Shown here: piece after piece, positions 34,068 through 42,679 of the stretch
Position numbering within the stretch: position 1 is the first letter of the stretch
How the letters are laid out: the number at the start of each line of letters is the position of its first letter
Source: CAWBQO01 sp963790965
GTDB lineage: Bacteria; Bacteroidota; Rhodothermia; Rhodothermales; DASSAV01
Assembly: GCA_963790965.1 (NCBI GenBank)
Contig: CAWBQO010000002.1
Coordinates: 496,001 to 560,000, forward strand
Direction of reading: 5' to 3'
DNA length: 64,000 nucleotides
Translations under genes and position numbers: made by a program
The notes under the pieces: generated by a model
What the model was told of the DNA's origin: nothing
What the model saw: the letters and a program-made list of their open reading frames with translations, nothing else
The model's database searches: none

Positions 34068-35033
34068 CTATTCGGAACGCAGCGCCGGGAGGGCGGCATC
34101 CACCTCGTCGGCCTTGCCGATGGTCATCGTCTCCACGTCGCGGCCGAGCGTGCGTTTGGCAAGCCCCGCCAGTACGTTGCCCGCGCCGACTTCCACGAAG
34201 CGCGATGCGCCGTCCTGCTTTTTCTCGATCAGCGTCTGCGACCACATGACCGGAGCCGTCAGCTGCTCAAGCAGGCGCTGCCGGATCTCCTCCGGGTCGG
34301 AAGTGGGGCGCGCGGTTACGTTCAGATAAACGGGGCACTGCGGCTCCCGTAGGTCGAGCGAGAGGAGGGCTTCGGCAAGACCGTCGCGGGCGTAATCCAT
34401 CAGCGGCGAGTGAAACGCCCCGCTGACGGGGAGCTGCACCACGCGCTTTGCGCCGCGCTCCTTCGCCAGTTCCATCGCGCGAAGCACCGCGGCCTCGTCC
34501 CCGGAAATGACGACCTGGCCCGGCGCGTTGTAGTTGGCCGGCTGCACGACGCCCACGCCTTCTTCGGAGACTTCGGCGCAGAGCGCGTCGAGGCGCTCGT
34601 CGTCCATGCCCAGCACGGCGGCCATCGCGCCGGGTCGACGCTTGCCTGCCTGCGCCATCAACTCGCCACGGCGGCGCACGGCCAGGAGCCCCTCTTCAAA
34701 AGAGAGAGCACCGGCAGCGACCAGCGCGCTGTACTCGCCGAGGCTGTGTCCGGCCGTCATGTCGGCGGAAACCTCGTGGTTGCGCAGCACCGACCATGCG
34801 GCCATGCTGTGGACGAAAAGCGCAGGCTGCGTGTTCTCCGTCTGCTTCAGCCGCTCCGCCGCGTCGGCGTCGGCTCCGTTTTCGCCAAACATCATGCCGG
34901 TGAGGCTGAACCCGAGCAGCGAATCCGCCTCCGAAAACAGATCGCGGGCCACGTCGAATCGATCTTGCAGATCACGGCCCATGCCGACGTACTGCGAACC
35001 CTGGCCGGGAAATAGAAAAGCCGTCTTGGGCAT
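34068..35033 (-). CDS. fabD: Malonyl-CoA:ACP transacylase
   Basis: This is a 321-residue enzyme with an N-terminal FPGQGSQYVGMGRDL motif. The nucleophile Ser97 is in GHSLGE, and the catalytic His lies in SGAFHSPLM near residue 207. It transfers malonyl from CoA to ACP at the start of fatty acid synthesis. The gene is in the fab operon between fabH (24 bp upstream) and fabG. Confidence 0.97.
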   Translation of the reverse strand: MPKTAFLFPGQGSQYVGMGRDLQDRFDVARDLFSEADSLLGFSLTGMMFGENGADADAAERLKQTENTQPALFVHSMAAWSVLRNHEVSADMTAGHSLGEYSALVAAGALSFEEGLLAVRRRGELMAQAGKRRPGAMAAVLGMDDERLDALCAEVSEEGVGVVQPANYNAPGQVVISGDEAAVLRAMELAKERGAKRVVQLPVSGAFHSPLMDYARDGLAEALLSLDLREPQCPVYLNVTARPTSDPEEIRQRLLEQLTAPVMWSQTLIEKKQDGASRFVEVGAGNVLAGLAKRTLGRDVETMTIGKADEVDAALPALRSE

Positions 35034-35057
35034 GGTAGTCTCTCAGTTGTTGGCCCG

Positions 35058-36083
35058 CTACGCTGTCAGCGCCGGACGCACGTAGCGCGCCGATTTTGAG
35101 CCATCGTACGCCCACTTCAGATAAACGGCTCCCCACGTAAAGCCGCCCCCGAACGCGGCGAGGACCAGCGTGTCCCCCTCACGCAGGTCGCTCTCCCAGT
35201 CGTTGAGGCAGAGCGGAATAGTAGCGGCGGTCGTGTTGCCGTAGCGCTCGATATTGAGCATCACCTTCTCGGGCGCAATGCCCGCCCGCTTTGCGGTCGC
35301 GTCGATGATTCGGAGGTTTGCCTGGTGGGGAACGAGCCAGTCGAGGGATTCGCCGGTCACGCCGTTGCGCTCCATGATCTCCGTCGTTACCGAGGAAAGT
35401 CCTTCGACAGCCACCTTATAGACGGCCCGCCCTTCCTGCATCAGAAAGTGCATGCCGTTGTTCACGGTTTCGTGAGAAGGTGGATTGAGGCTCCCGCCGG
35501 CGGGCATGCACAGGCTTTCCCAGTTCCGCCCGTCGATGTGCTCGACCGTGTCCACGATCCCGGCATCGCCCTCGGAGGGTTCAAGCAGGACCGCTGCGCC
35601 GGCATCCCCGAAGAGGACGCACGTGTTGCGGTCCGAATAGTCTACGATGGTACTCATCTTGTCGGCCCCGATCACGAGCACCTTTTGGTGCTTCCCCGAC
35701 TCGATGAACCGGGCACCGCTCGAGAGCGCGAAAAGAAAGCCGCTACAGGCGGCCGAGAGGTCAAAGCCCCATGCGTTCTTAGCTCCAAGCGCGGCTTGCA
35801 CAAGGCACGCTGTCGCGGGAAAGAGCATGTCGGGCGTCACGGTCGCCACGATGATGCACTCGATCTCTTCCGCGTCGATGCCGCGCTTCTCGAGCAGATC
35901 GCGGGCAGCCTCGGTGGCGAGATAAGACGTTGCCTTCTTCGGATCGCGGAGGATGCGGCGTTCCCGGATGCCTGTGCGGGTCCGGATCCATTCGTCGCTC
36001 GTATCGACCATCCGCTCGAAGTCGGCGTTGGTCAGCCGTTCCTCCGGCAAAAAGCGTCCTACGGCTGTGATAGCTGCCCGCAT
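35058..36083 (-). CDS. fabH: 3-oxoacyl-[acyl-carrier-protein] synthase III
   Basis: This is a 341-residue condensing enzyme. Catalytic Cys113 is in AACSG; the His is in PHQANLRI and the Asn in YGNTTAAT. The N-terminus ITAVGRFLPEERLTN is the family start. It condenses acetyl-CoA with malonyl-ACP to begin fatty acid synthesis. It lies 39 bp after plsX and 24 bp before fabD. Confidence 0.97.
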   Translation of the reverse strand: MRAAITAVGRFLPEERLTNADFERMVDTSDEWIRTRTGIRERRILRDPKKATSYLATEAARDLLEKRGIDAEEIECIIVATVTPDMLFPATACLVQAALGAKNAWGFDLSAACSGFLFALSSGARFIESGKHQKVLVIGADKMSTIVDYSDRNTCVLFGDAGAAVLLEPSEGDAGIVDTVEHIDGRNWESLCMPAGGSLNPPSHETVNNGMHFLMQEGRAVYKVAVEGLSSVTTEIMERNGVTGESLDWLVPHQANLRIIDATAKRAGIAPEKVMLNIERYGNTTAATIPLCLNDWESDLREGDTLVLAAFGGGFTWGAVYLKWAYDGSKSARYVRPALTA

Positions 36084-36122
36084 GGTGTCCTGGTTGCGTG
36101 GAAAATTGTCGACGGCAGCCCT

Positions 36123-37124
36123 TTAGTACCCCACAGCACTGGTGATGTTGCCGGACACGTTCTGACGCGCCACCTCGGCACCCACGAGGATGAGCCGCTC
36201 GAAGGCGCGCGCCGAGGACCCGCCGTGGCCTATGATGACGTTCCCATCGACGCCGAGCAGCGGCGCGCCGCCATAGACTTCGTAGTCGAACTTCTTCATG
36301 ACGGCCCCGAGCACGCGCATCAGCACGACCGATTGTTCTTCGGTCACGCCTTGTTCTTGCATCTCACGCTTGATCATGCGGAGAAGCGCCGTGGCGACGC
36401 TCTCGCCGAGTTTAAGCATAATGTTGCCCACGAAGCCGTCGCAGACGATCACGTCGGCGGCGTGCTCGAGCACCTCGCGGCCTTCCATGTTGCCGATGAA
36501 TGCAAGATCCGACGCTTGCGAAAGCAGTTCGTATGCGGCCTTCACCTGCTCGTTTCCCTTTCCCGGCTCCTCGCCGATGTTCATCAAACCGACCGTCGGG
36601 TTCTCGCGCTTGAGCACGGTGCGCGCGTAGAGGGTCCCCATGCGGGCAAACTGAACCAGATGCTCGGGTTTGCAGTCGACGTTCGTGCCCACATCGAGAA
36701 TGATGCTGAAGCCCTTCACGGTCGGGTAATACCCGATCACGGCCGGCCGCGCGACGCCGGGAAGCCGTCCGAGGATGAACAGCGAGGCGGCCATCACGGC
36801 ACCCGTATTGCCCGCGCTCACAAACGCCTGTGCCTGCCCTGCCTTTACGGCCCCTATTCCGAGGTGGATCGAAGAGTGCCGCTTGTTCCTGACAGCCGCG
36901 GCGGGTGCCTCCGCCATGCCGATGGTCTCCGGCGCATGAATGATGCGGAGGGGCAAGCCGTCCGAGTTCGCGTCCAGCAGCGGCGCGAGGACCGCTTCGT
37001 CTCCGAAGAGGAGCACTTCGCAATCAGCACCTTCTTCAGACCGCACGGCGCGCAAGGCACCTTCGACAACTGCTTCGGGGGCGTGATCGCCGCCCATGGC
37101 ATCTACCGCAACACGTATCGACAT
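36123..37124 (-). CDS. plsX: Phosphate acyltransferase
   Basis: This is a 333-residue enzyme with start motif VAVDAMGGDHAPEAVVEGAL. It includes the conserved VVCDGFVGNIMLKLGE-type segment (VIVCDGFVGNIMLKLGES). It makes acyl-phosphate from acyl-ACP for phospholipid synthesis. The gene is between rpmF (a 251-bp gap, unusually long for this operon) and fabH. Confidence 0.97.
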   Translation of the reverse strand: MSIRVAVDAMGGDHAPEAVVEGALRAVRSEEGADCEVLLFGDEAVLAPLLDANSDGLPLRIIHAPETIGMAEAPAAAVRNKRHSSIHLGIGAVKAGQAQAFVSAGNTGAVMAASLFILGRLPGVARPAVIGYYPTVKGFSIILDVGTNVDCKPEHLVQFARMGTLYARTVLKRENPTVGLMNIGEEPGKGNEQVKAAYELLSQASDLAFIGNMEGREVLEHAADVIVCDGFVGNIMLKLGESVATALLRMIKREMQEQGVTEEQSVVLMRVLGAVMKKFDYEVYGGAPLLGVDGNVIIGHGGSSARAFERLILVGAEVARQNVSGNITSAVGY

Positions 37125-37375
37125 CAGTGGGATATTTCTCTCGTTTGCCGCAATGGAGAGGCCCCACGGAGCGCCTCCGGGAAAAACAGGGCAAGATACA
37201 ACCTGCGGCCGACTTCAGTGGGAGCAAAATCAAACATGCACGCCACCGCCCGCGCGCCGGAGACCCGGAGCACGATTGGCAAGCGTGCATGCTCTATGTT
37301 CGAAGACAGCCCGAACACCGTCGGTTCTGCCCTGACTGCCGCGCAGCCGCTCTACTACCGCGCCGCGCGTCACGC

Positions 37376-37567
37376 TCAGGCGCGCTCTTCAACTTCCATG
37401 ACCTTGCGGCCGCGGTAGTGCCCGCAAGCCGGGCAGACGCGGTGCAGCTTCTTGGTCGTACCGCAGTTCGGGCACTCCATGAGCGCCGGTGCCTCCAGGC
37501 GGCCATAGTACACCGCGCGGCGCTTACCCGTACGGGCCTTGGAAAATTTCCTTCTCGGATTTGCCAT
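37376..37567 (-). CDS. rpmF: Large ribosomal subunit protein bL32
   Basis: This is a 63-residue protein with N-terminal MANPRRKFSKARTGKRR. A zinc-binding CxxC...CxxC pair is present (CPNCGTTKKLHRVCPACGHY), and the end GRKVMEVEERA is typical of bL32. It is a structural part of the 50S subunit. It follows yceD by 45 bp and precedes plsX as in most bacteria. Confidence 0.98.
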   Translation of the reverse strand: MANPRRKFSKARTGKRRAVYYGRLEAPALMECPNCGTTKKLHRVCPACGHYRGRKVMEVEERA

Positions 37568-37612
37568 CGTCTTTTACTCGTTTGTCGATCTAAAATACTT
37601 TTCTATTGGGAC

Positions 37613-38110
37613 TCAGCGCGCATCGTCGCCGTCGGCCAGGCCGCGAAGCGCCTCCCATCGCGGGTCGAGGGCCGGACCTGCCGGTGCGCCGAACCGCGTC
37701 GGCAAAGGCTCCTCCTCCGCACCCGGAGCGATCTTGCGCAGGGGCACCGCGAGAAGCAACGTGTCCCGCACGGCGTCCGTTATGTCAATCTCCTGGTCAT
37801 TTGCCGTGAGCGGGCGCACGTCCTCGAGCGGCTCGTCCTCCTCTTCGCCGGCCACCGAGGGCGGGGCAAAGAGAACGCTGTACGAACCTTCGACTTCCTG
37901 CTTAAAGAGCCGCAAAGTCCGGTCACACTCCAGCGTTGCCACAGCGGAAACCGTGAAAGTGACCAGAATGCGCTCGCCGGAGTAGTCCAACACCGCTTCA
38001 ACCTGCACGTCCTCAAACCGCTCGGGATCCAGATCGAGATCCGCCGCCGCGGGCTGAAGACTGTACTCATGCAGTCCCGGTTTAAGGGACGAGATCCTGA
38101 TCCGCAACAT
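37613..38110 (-). CDS. yceD: DUF177 / YceD family protein (23S rRNA accumulation)
   Basis: This is a 165-residue protein. The middle AVATLECDRTLRLFKQEVEG matches the CxR-type segment of YceD, and DITDAVRDTLLLAVPLRKI gives the D......R..L.L.LP motif. Only one cysteine of the usual pair region is seen (in LECDR). YceD homologues affect 23S rRNA levels, and some influence membrane lipids. Its place directly before rpmF is the conserved neighbourhood. Confidence 0.85.
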   Translation of the reverse strand: MLRIRISSLKPGLHEYSLQPAAADLDLDPERFEDVQVEAVLDYSGERILVTFTVSAVATLECDRTLRLFKQEVEGSYSVLFAPPSVAGEEEDEPLEDVRPLTANDQEIDITDAVRDTLLLAVPLRKIAPGAEEEPLPTRFGAPAGPALDPRWEALRGLADGDDAR

Positions 38111-38274
38111 GGTCTCCGCCGTCCTTACGCTCTTCTTTTACAGCTTAGCCAACAACAACGCCGTTCCGGCGAGTCAAGATCCGTTAAAATACGATGCGCT
38201 CCCCCGCCACCGCAAATGAACATTTCTCTGGCTCCTATGGAGCGCGCGCCGCAGGGTTCCTTCCGGGAGCGAGA

Positions 38275-39063
38275 CTACGGCATCGGAGCGGACGGCGAAG
38301 GACGGGCGGCGACGTTTTCGTCTACGTCCAGCGAGACGCCGCCGAAGGTGCGGCGCACGTCGTGGACGCCCTGCCACACCGTTGCGAATGCCGCTCCGGA
38401 TGCCGAGGGCACCGCATCGAGCGCGAAGTTGCCGCTACCCGCGACCCAAAACGGCGGAACGGCGCGGCTGCCCGCCGTCAGAAACGAGGCGCGCGCATGG
38501 GCATACAGCGCCTCTGCGTTCTGCCGGTGCGCGTACGTGCCGGGAACGTACCGACCGGACGCCAGCACGGTCTCCGTCCATGCGCGATAGTAGGCGAACA
38601 TTTCAGGCGGAATGGCGCTCATGCGCTCGATGTCCAGAAAGATGGTCGACCCGGCCGGGAAGCCCTCTCCCGCCGATTTGGTCATGGCGTCGAGCGCGTC
38701 CAGGCGGCCCTGCTCCGGTGTCAGCAGAGAACGCGAGCAGACGACCGGCCCCGAGGTGGGTGTGCCCGACGGGTCGTCCTCAAAAGTCTGCTGCCCCACG
38801 TAGAGCACCGCTGTCCCCCACCCGAGTCGCTCGATGGCACCCCGGGTTCCCATCCAGGAGGCTTCCTTGTGGCAAGGAGAAGTCAGGTAGTAGCCGGTCC
38901 ACTCGTAAGGAGCTTGTTTTGCCCACGTGCGCAGCGCCTCGTTTCCTGGATATTCCCACGTATCCACGCCGGGATGGGCCGGATAAGAGGGAAAGCCCGG
39001 CTCGGGCAGCGTCTTACAGGCGGCGATCAGTAGCAGCAGCGCCGCGGCGAGGTACTTGCTCAT
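38275..39063 (-). CDS. Lipoprotein with DUF1906 (glycoside-hydrolase-like) domain
   Basis: This is a 262-residue protein with lipobox LIAAC. The mature part begins PGVDTWEYPGNEALRTW, then GYYLTSP, GWGTAVLYVGQQ and a metal/acid-containing STIFLDIER. This is the DUF1906 / Rv2525c-like TIM-barrel pattern. These domains resemble GH25 or GH-like glycan hydrolases, so peptidoglycan or glycan cleavage at the envelope is possible but unproven. It follows the DUF2059 gene by 12 bp and is probably co-transcribed with it. Confidence 0.8.
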   Translation of the reverse strand: MSKYLAAALLLLIAACKTLPEPGFPSYPAHPGVDTWEYPGNEALRTWAKQAPYEWTGYYLTSPCHKEASWMGTRGAIERLGWGTAVLYVGQQTFEDDPSGTPTSGPVVCSRSLLTPEQGRLDALDAMTKSAGEGFPAGSTIFLDIERMSAIPPEMFAYYRAWTETVLASGRYVPGTYAHRQNAEALYAHARASFLTAGSRAVPPFWVAGSGNFALDAVPSASGAAFATVWQGVHDVRRTFGGVSLDVDENVAARPSPSAPMP

Positions 39064-39075
39064 GGTCGGAACGGA

Positions 39076-39552
39076 TCAGGGCTGCGCCTCGAGTTCGGCA
39101 GCGCGCGCCGAAAGAAGCGATTCAAGCTCGGGCATATGCTCCTGGACGGCGGCCTGCCCGAGCGCGGCACCTTGCTGCATCAGCATCGGCATGAGCCGGG
39201 CGGTTTTCTGCCCCGTCTCGGTCTTGTAGAACGACACGATTTCCCGCAACTCGGCTGCTGTGAACGCTTGGGCGTAGATGGCGGTCATGCCCGGCCGCAG
39301 CGCCTCAAAGGACATATGCTTCATCAGGAAAGTGCGCATGATGTCGGCAAAAGGGGCCATCTGCGGACTCGCCTGAAGCTGCATCTGCAACATGCCGTCG
39401 ACCGACTCCGCGAGCGCGGTATCCATGTGCATGGTCTTTAGAAGCTCTTCGGCGAGTTGTACGCGGACGGAATCGGCATCCTGCGCCATGGCAGGCTGCA
39501 CGCTCAGGAAGAGCACGCTTGCGGCAAGGACCGTAAGGAATCGATGTTTCAT
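39076..39552 (-). CDS. DUF2059 domain-containing exported protein
   Basis: This is a 158-residue protein. A start at 39552 gives a clean signal peptide ending QPAMAQ. The body contains the DUF2059 pattern: AQAFTAAELREIVSFYKTETG followed by QKTARLMP. The function of the family is unknown. The stop is 12 bp before the DUF1906 gene, so the two may be one operon. An alternative start at 39585 would add 11 residues before the signal sequence. Confidence 0.85.
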   Translation of the reverse strand: MKHRFLTVLAASVLFLSVQPAMAQDADSVRVQLAEELLKTMHMDTALAESVDGMLQMQLQASPQMAPFADIMRTFLMKHMSFEALRPGMTAIYAQAFTAAELREIVSFYKTETGQKTARLMPMLMQQGAALGQAAVQEHMPELESLLSARAAELEAQP

Positions 39553-39609
39553 TTGATCAGGAGAAGCAGGGATGGAGAGCAACAATCGGGGGTTAAGATA
39601 CTGCTCGGC

Positions 39610-40794
39610 TCACGCCGAAGCACGTTGCGGGTCGGTAATGTCGCGGTAGCCGTCGTACCAGCGGGAGGTGATGTTCAGGCCGCGCTCGGTAACGGCGCGC
39701 AAGAACGCCTCGGTCGGGATGACGCACTCGGGCGGGAGCGCTCCGCCGCCGCGAACCGCGCCGGATGCAACCAGGAAAGCAACGGCTGCCGTCGGAATGG
39801 CGGTACAGCGCATCATCGCAGTCAGCCCATGAGCGGCGTCGTAGCGGTCGATCATCTCATAGACGAGTGTCTTTTCCTGTCCGTCCTTTTTTCCTCTGAT
39901 GAGAATGCGCAGCAGAACGGCATCCTCGTGCTTGCCACCAAGCCGCTTGCGCAACTGCCGGATGAGCACGTCCCGGTAAGAGAGGTGGGTCCGCACGTCG
40001 ATGTGGCGCTTTTCGCCGAATCCGAGTCCGAGTAGAAAGCGCATCTGCTCCGCGTGGCCTTTCCAGCGGACCGTTTTGTGGTTGAGCGTCGTCACCTTGC
40101 CGGTAAGGTCGCTTACGAGCGTAGAGAGGCTGCCCGCCGTGCAGAATGCCTCCATGTCGTCGAAGGGCTGCTCGAAATGGATCGGCTCGTCCTGCGTCAG
40201 CGGGGCGACCTGCTCGACCTCGCCACCGGAAATGAGCTGAACCGGGTTGGTGTAGTCGTCTAGGATTTTCTCCGCCGACCACGAGATCCGGAAGCGAAAC
40301 GGCGGCTCCGGCCGAAGCGGAACGTCGCCGACACGGATGTAGGCACCCTCGACCTCGTCGAACTGCGCCACGCCGTCCATGCAGATCATGTTTGAGAGGC
40401 CCGGCGCGAGACCGCAGTTCGGGACGATCCAGACCGACTTTTCGCGCGCCTGTTCGTGGAACGCGAGTTCCTTCTGCACGATGCTATCCTCGCCGCCGAG
40501 ATCGCAGAAGTGAATGCCCATGGAGAGGCAGAGCGCCGCCAGGCCGGGGTTCATGAAGGGCGGCACGGCGCTCACAACGCACGCGCTCCCCGAGAGAATG
40601 GGTTCGAGGACGCTCGGATCGCGCGCGTCGATCTGGAACGATCGCACCTTCGGGTTCTGCAGCTTTTCGTGAAGCTCCTGCAGCGAGCGCGCGCTGGCGT
40701 CGCACACCTGAAGCTGCGCGATGCCCTCGTAAAGGCTCAGCTCCCACGCTATCGCGGTGCCAATGGCACCGGCTCCAACCACGGTAACTTTCAT
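39610..40794 (-). CDS. Saccharopine dehydrogenase family NAD(P)-binding protein
   Basis: This is a 394-residue enzyme with an N-terminal Rossmann motif VVGAGAIGTAIAWEL. The segment SACVVSAVPPFMNPGLAALC is typical of saccharopine dehydrogenase / homospermidine-synthase-like or lysine 6-dehydrogenase-like enzymes. Middle PNCGLAPGLSNM and SGGEVEQV follow the family. The substrate cannot be set from sequence; lysine or other amino acid oxidation is likely. Nearby genes offer no pathway context, though an NAGK-like protein is about 32 kb away. Confidence 0.82.
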   Translation of the reverse strand: MKVTVVGAGAIGTAIAWELSLYEGIAQLQVCDASARSLQELHEKLQNPKVRSFQIDARDPSVLEPILSGSACVVSAVPPFMNPGLAALCLSMGIHFCDLGGEDSIVQKELAFHEQAREKSVWIVPNCGLAPGLSNMICMDGVAQFDEVEGAYIRVGDVPLRPEPPFRFRISWSAEKILDDYTNPVQLISGGEVEQVAPLTQDEPIHFEQPFDDMEAFCTAGSLSTLVSDLTGKVTTLNHKTVRWKGHAEQMRFLLGLGFGEKRHIDVRTHLSYRDVLIRQLRKRLGGKHEDAVLLRILIRGKKDGQEKTLVYEMIDRYDAAHGLTAMMRCTAIPTAAVAFLVASGAVRGGGALPPECVIPTEAFLRAVTERGLNITSRWYDGYRDITDPQRASA

Positions 40795-41120
40795 GCGCGT
40801 ATTGCGGCCTCTCGGCAGCGGCAGGGTTGATCATCAGAACAGGATGGACAAAATACGCCACGCGCCCCGTCCCGAAAAGCCCCTTTCCGGCGCTCGGTTC
40901 GCCAGTCGCCCCCGCCCCTTTCTCCCGCGCCGAAAGGCCGCCTCCAACCGGCACAGTTCACCCACTTTGCCCACCCAATAGCCCCTGCGCCTCGGCGTCA
41001 GTTCTCGCAACGAGCCGCAGCCGGCACCGACCCTCAGGAAGCTGTGGAATTGATCCACATAGGCTATTATGATCGATACGTGTTCACTTTACTTCAACAG
41101 CGTCTTCGCCGTCGGGGATG

Positions 41121-41242
41121 GTAGATCCTTCACTGCGTTCGGAATGACGGGCGGGGGACGCTGGAGAATGCGAGGATCGGAGAAGCACAAGAAAGGCGGA
41201 ACGTCCCTCTCTTGTCATGCTGAGCGAAGCGAAGCATCTCAG
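41121..41242 (+). repeat. Composite palindromic intergenic repeat, family A copy 2
   Basis: It aligns end to end with 10820-10940. Its spacer (AGCACAAGAAAGGCGGAACG and following) recurs inverted at 32616-32690. Confidence 0.75.
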
Positions 41243-41508
41243 GCTACGGCGAGCACAGATCCTTGGTACGCTCAGGAGGACGAGGAGGCGAAGAATGCGC
41301 TCGTAGGGAGCGGCGCGGGAGCCAGCGGTAATTCTCTGCTCCAGGTAGGAGGTCCCTCCGCGCGGCGGCGGGTGATGTGGGTTCATAATGAGGGCCGGTA
41401 GCGCCGCCTTGGTCGGGATGACAGTCGGGGGGGACGGAGAAGGCGGGAACGGTATGAGCACCGGGAAGGCAGAACGGCCCCACCGAGTCTTGCGGGCGCA
41501 CGGAAGAG

Positions 41509-41560
41509 TCTCAGGCTGCGAAAGAAAACAGATCCTTCGCTTCGCTCAGGATGACACTCC
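41509..41560 (+). repeat. 52-bp direct repeat, unit 1
   Basis: It begins TCTCAGGCTGCGAAAGAAAA and ends AGGATGACACTCC. It differs from 41642-41693 in only two positions. Confidence 0.9.
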
Positions 41561-41641
41561 CGGGGGGATGGAGCCTAATGGGAGCACTGAGGGCCAAAGG
41601 GCCGCACCCTCCCCGCCGGGTCATGCCGGCCCGGCGAAGTA

Positions 41642-41693
41642 TCTCAGGCTGCGAAAGAAAACAGATCCTTCGCTGCGCTCAGGATGACATTCC
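41642..41693 (+). repeat. 52-bp direct repeat, unit 2
   Basis: It begins TCTCAGGCTGCGAAAGAAAA and ends AGGATGACATTCC. It is 133 bp downstream of unit 1 and is inverted-repeated at 32549-32600. Confidence 0.9.
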
Positions 41694-41767
41694 GGGAGTA
41701 TGGAGGCTGACGGGGGGTGGCGGTCTTGTGGGGGCGCCATGTGTCCGGGCCCTATCCTGACAGCTTC

Positions 41768-42565
41768 TTAGCCGTTCCGATCGAAACGCTGCGAGTTGAA
41801 AGCCGTGAACGTCTTTTTCTCCGTGTCGTACCGGCGCACGTCCACGACGAAATGGTCCGGGTGGACGTGAATGTAGTTGTAGAAGTTCGTCTCGGCGTCC
41901 TTGCCGCGCCCCCGGCTGCTCGTCGCCGTGCCGGCGCTGACGATCACGATGCGGTAACCCGCCGGCACCACCTCGACCGGCTCCACGTGGGAAACGTGCA
42001 AATGACCGCATAGGATCAGGTCGACGCCCGCCGACGAGGCGATCTCCAGCGCCCGCCGGGCTTTGTGAACCACGTCGTGATCCCCGAGCGCCTGGATGCG
42101 CGTCAAGTGGTGGTGGACGACGAGCACCTTGAAGAGCGCGTTGTCGAGCGGACCGAAAAAGCCGGTAATACTCTCGCGCTGCTTGCTGTCGAGCCTTCCC
42201 CCCTTCACCGTCCGCCCGAACGCAGAGTTCACGCCGAGCACGGCGAGATCGTCCTTGCGGTAGGTGGGACTAAGGTCGTCCGTGATCAGCTTGCGGTAGC
42301 GGCCGAGCGGGCGCGTCATCCGGGAGAACGGCCGCCACCAGGGGTACACGTCGTGGTTGCCCGGCACGACTATCGTCGGCGCGTGGAAGCCCTTTATCAT
42401 CTCAGCCGCGTGGCGAAACTGGCCGGTGCGCGCGCGCATGGTCAGGTCGCCGCTAACCGCCACAAGGTCCACACCTTCCTCGTTGACCTCGCCCACGAGC
42501 TGTTTAACGATGCCCGGATGGCTGATGCGGCCGAAGTGAACGTCGGAGAGATGAGCGATCTTCAT
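41768..42565 (-). CDS. Calcineurin-like metallophosphoesterase
   Basis: This is a 265-residue soluble phosphoesterase. Its metal ligands are in DVHFG, VSGDLT, VPGNHDVYP, VVHHHL and CGHLHVSH, in the usual order. It is close to the 3',5'-cyclic-AMP phosphodiesterase (CpdA)/Icc-like group, but the substrate is not certain. There is no signal peptide, so it acts in the cytoplasm. It lies 114 bp after the PDH E2 gene, separated by a terminator, so it is a separate transcript. Confidence 0.88.
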   Translation of the reverse strand: MKIAHLSDVHFGRISHPGIVKQLVGEVNEEGVDLVAVSGDLTMRARTGQFRHAAEMIKGFHAPTIVVPGNHDVYPWWRPFSRMTRPLGRYRKLITDDLSPTYRKDDLAVLGVNSAFGRTVKGGRLDSKQRESITGFFGPLDNALFKVLVVHHHLTRIQALGDHDVVHKARRALEIASSAGVDLILCGHLHVSHVEPVEVVPAGYRIVIVSAGTATSSRGRGKDAETNFYNYIHVHPDHFVVDVRRYDTEKKTFTAFNSQRFDRNG

Positions 42566-42603
42566 GTTCTTAGTGAAGGAAGGCGAGAGGCGCTTCAGAC
42601 AAG

Positions 42604-42642
42604 GAAGGAAAAAGGCGGCTCCGATTGCTCGGATGCCGCCTT
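42604..42642 (-). terminator. Rho-independent terminator of the pyruvate dehydrogenase operon
   Basis: On the minus strand AAGGCGGC and TCCGA pair with TCGGA and GCCGCCTT around a GCAA loop, with one bulged base. The RNA continues with UUUUUCCUUCC. It lies 38 bp after the E2 stop, between E2 and the metallophosphoesterase gene. Confidence 0.85.
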
Positions 42643-42679
42643 CAATCCTGTTCTACTTTTGCAACGAAGACGCGAGGGT

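Larger units (their letters stand above)
40795..41767. other. Long intergenic region with composite repeats
   Basis: No gene is supported in about 970 bp. It holds the family A repeat at 41121-41242 and two direct 52-bp repeats (41509-41560 and 41642-41693). The rest is a mosaic of short palindromic modules such as GTCATGCTGAGCGAAGCGAA. Small frames on both strands pass through repeats and look spurious. Confidence 0.75.

Noticed and set aside
35325..37418. Plus-strand open frame of about 697 codons opposite fabH and plsX
   Set aside because: Antisense of two well-supported genes, no start context and no domain.
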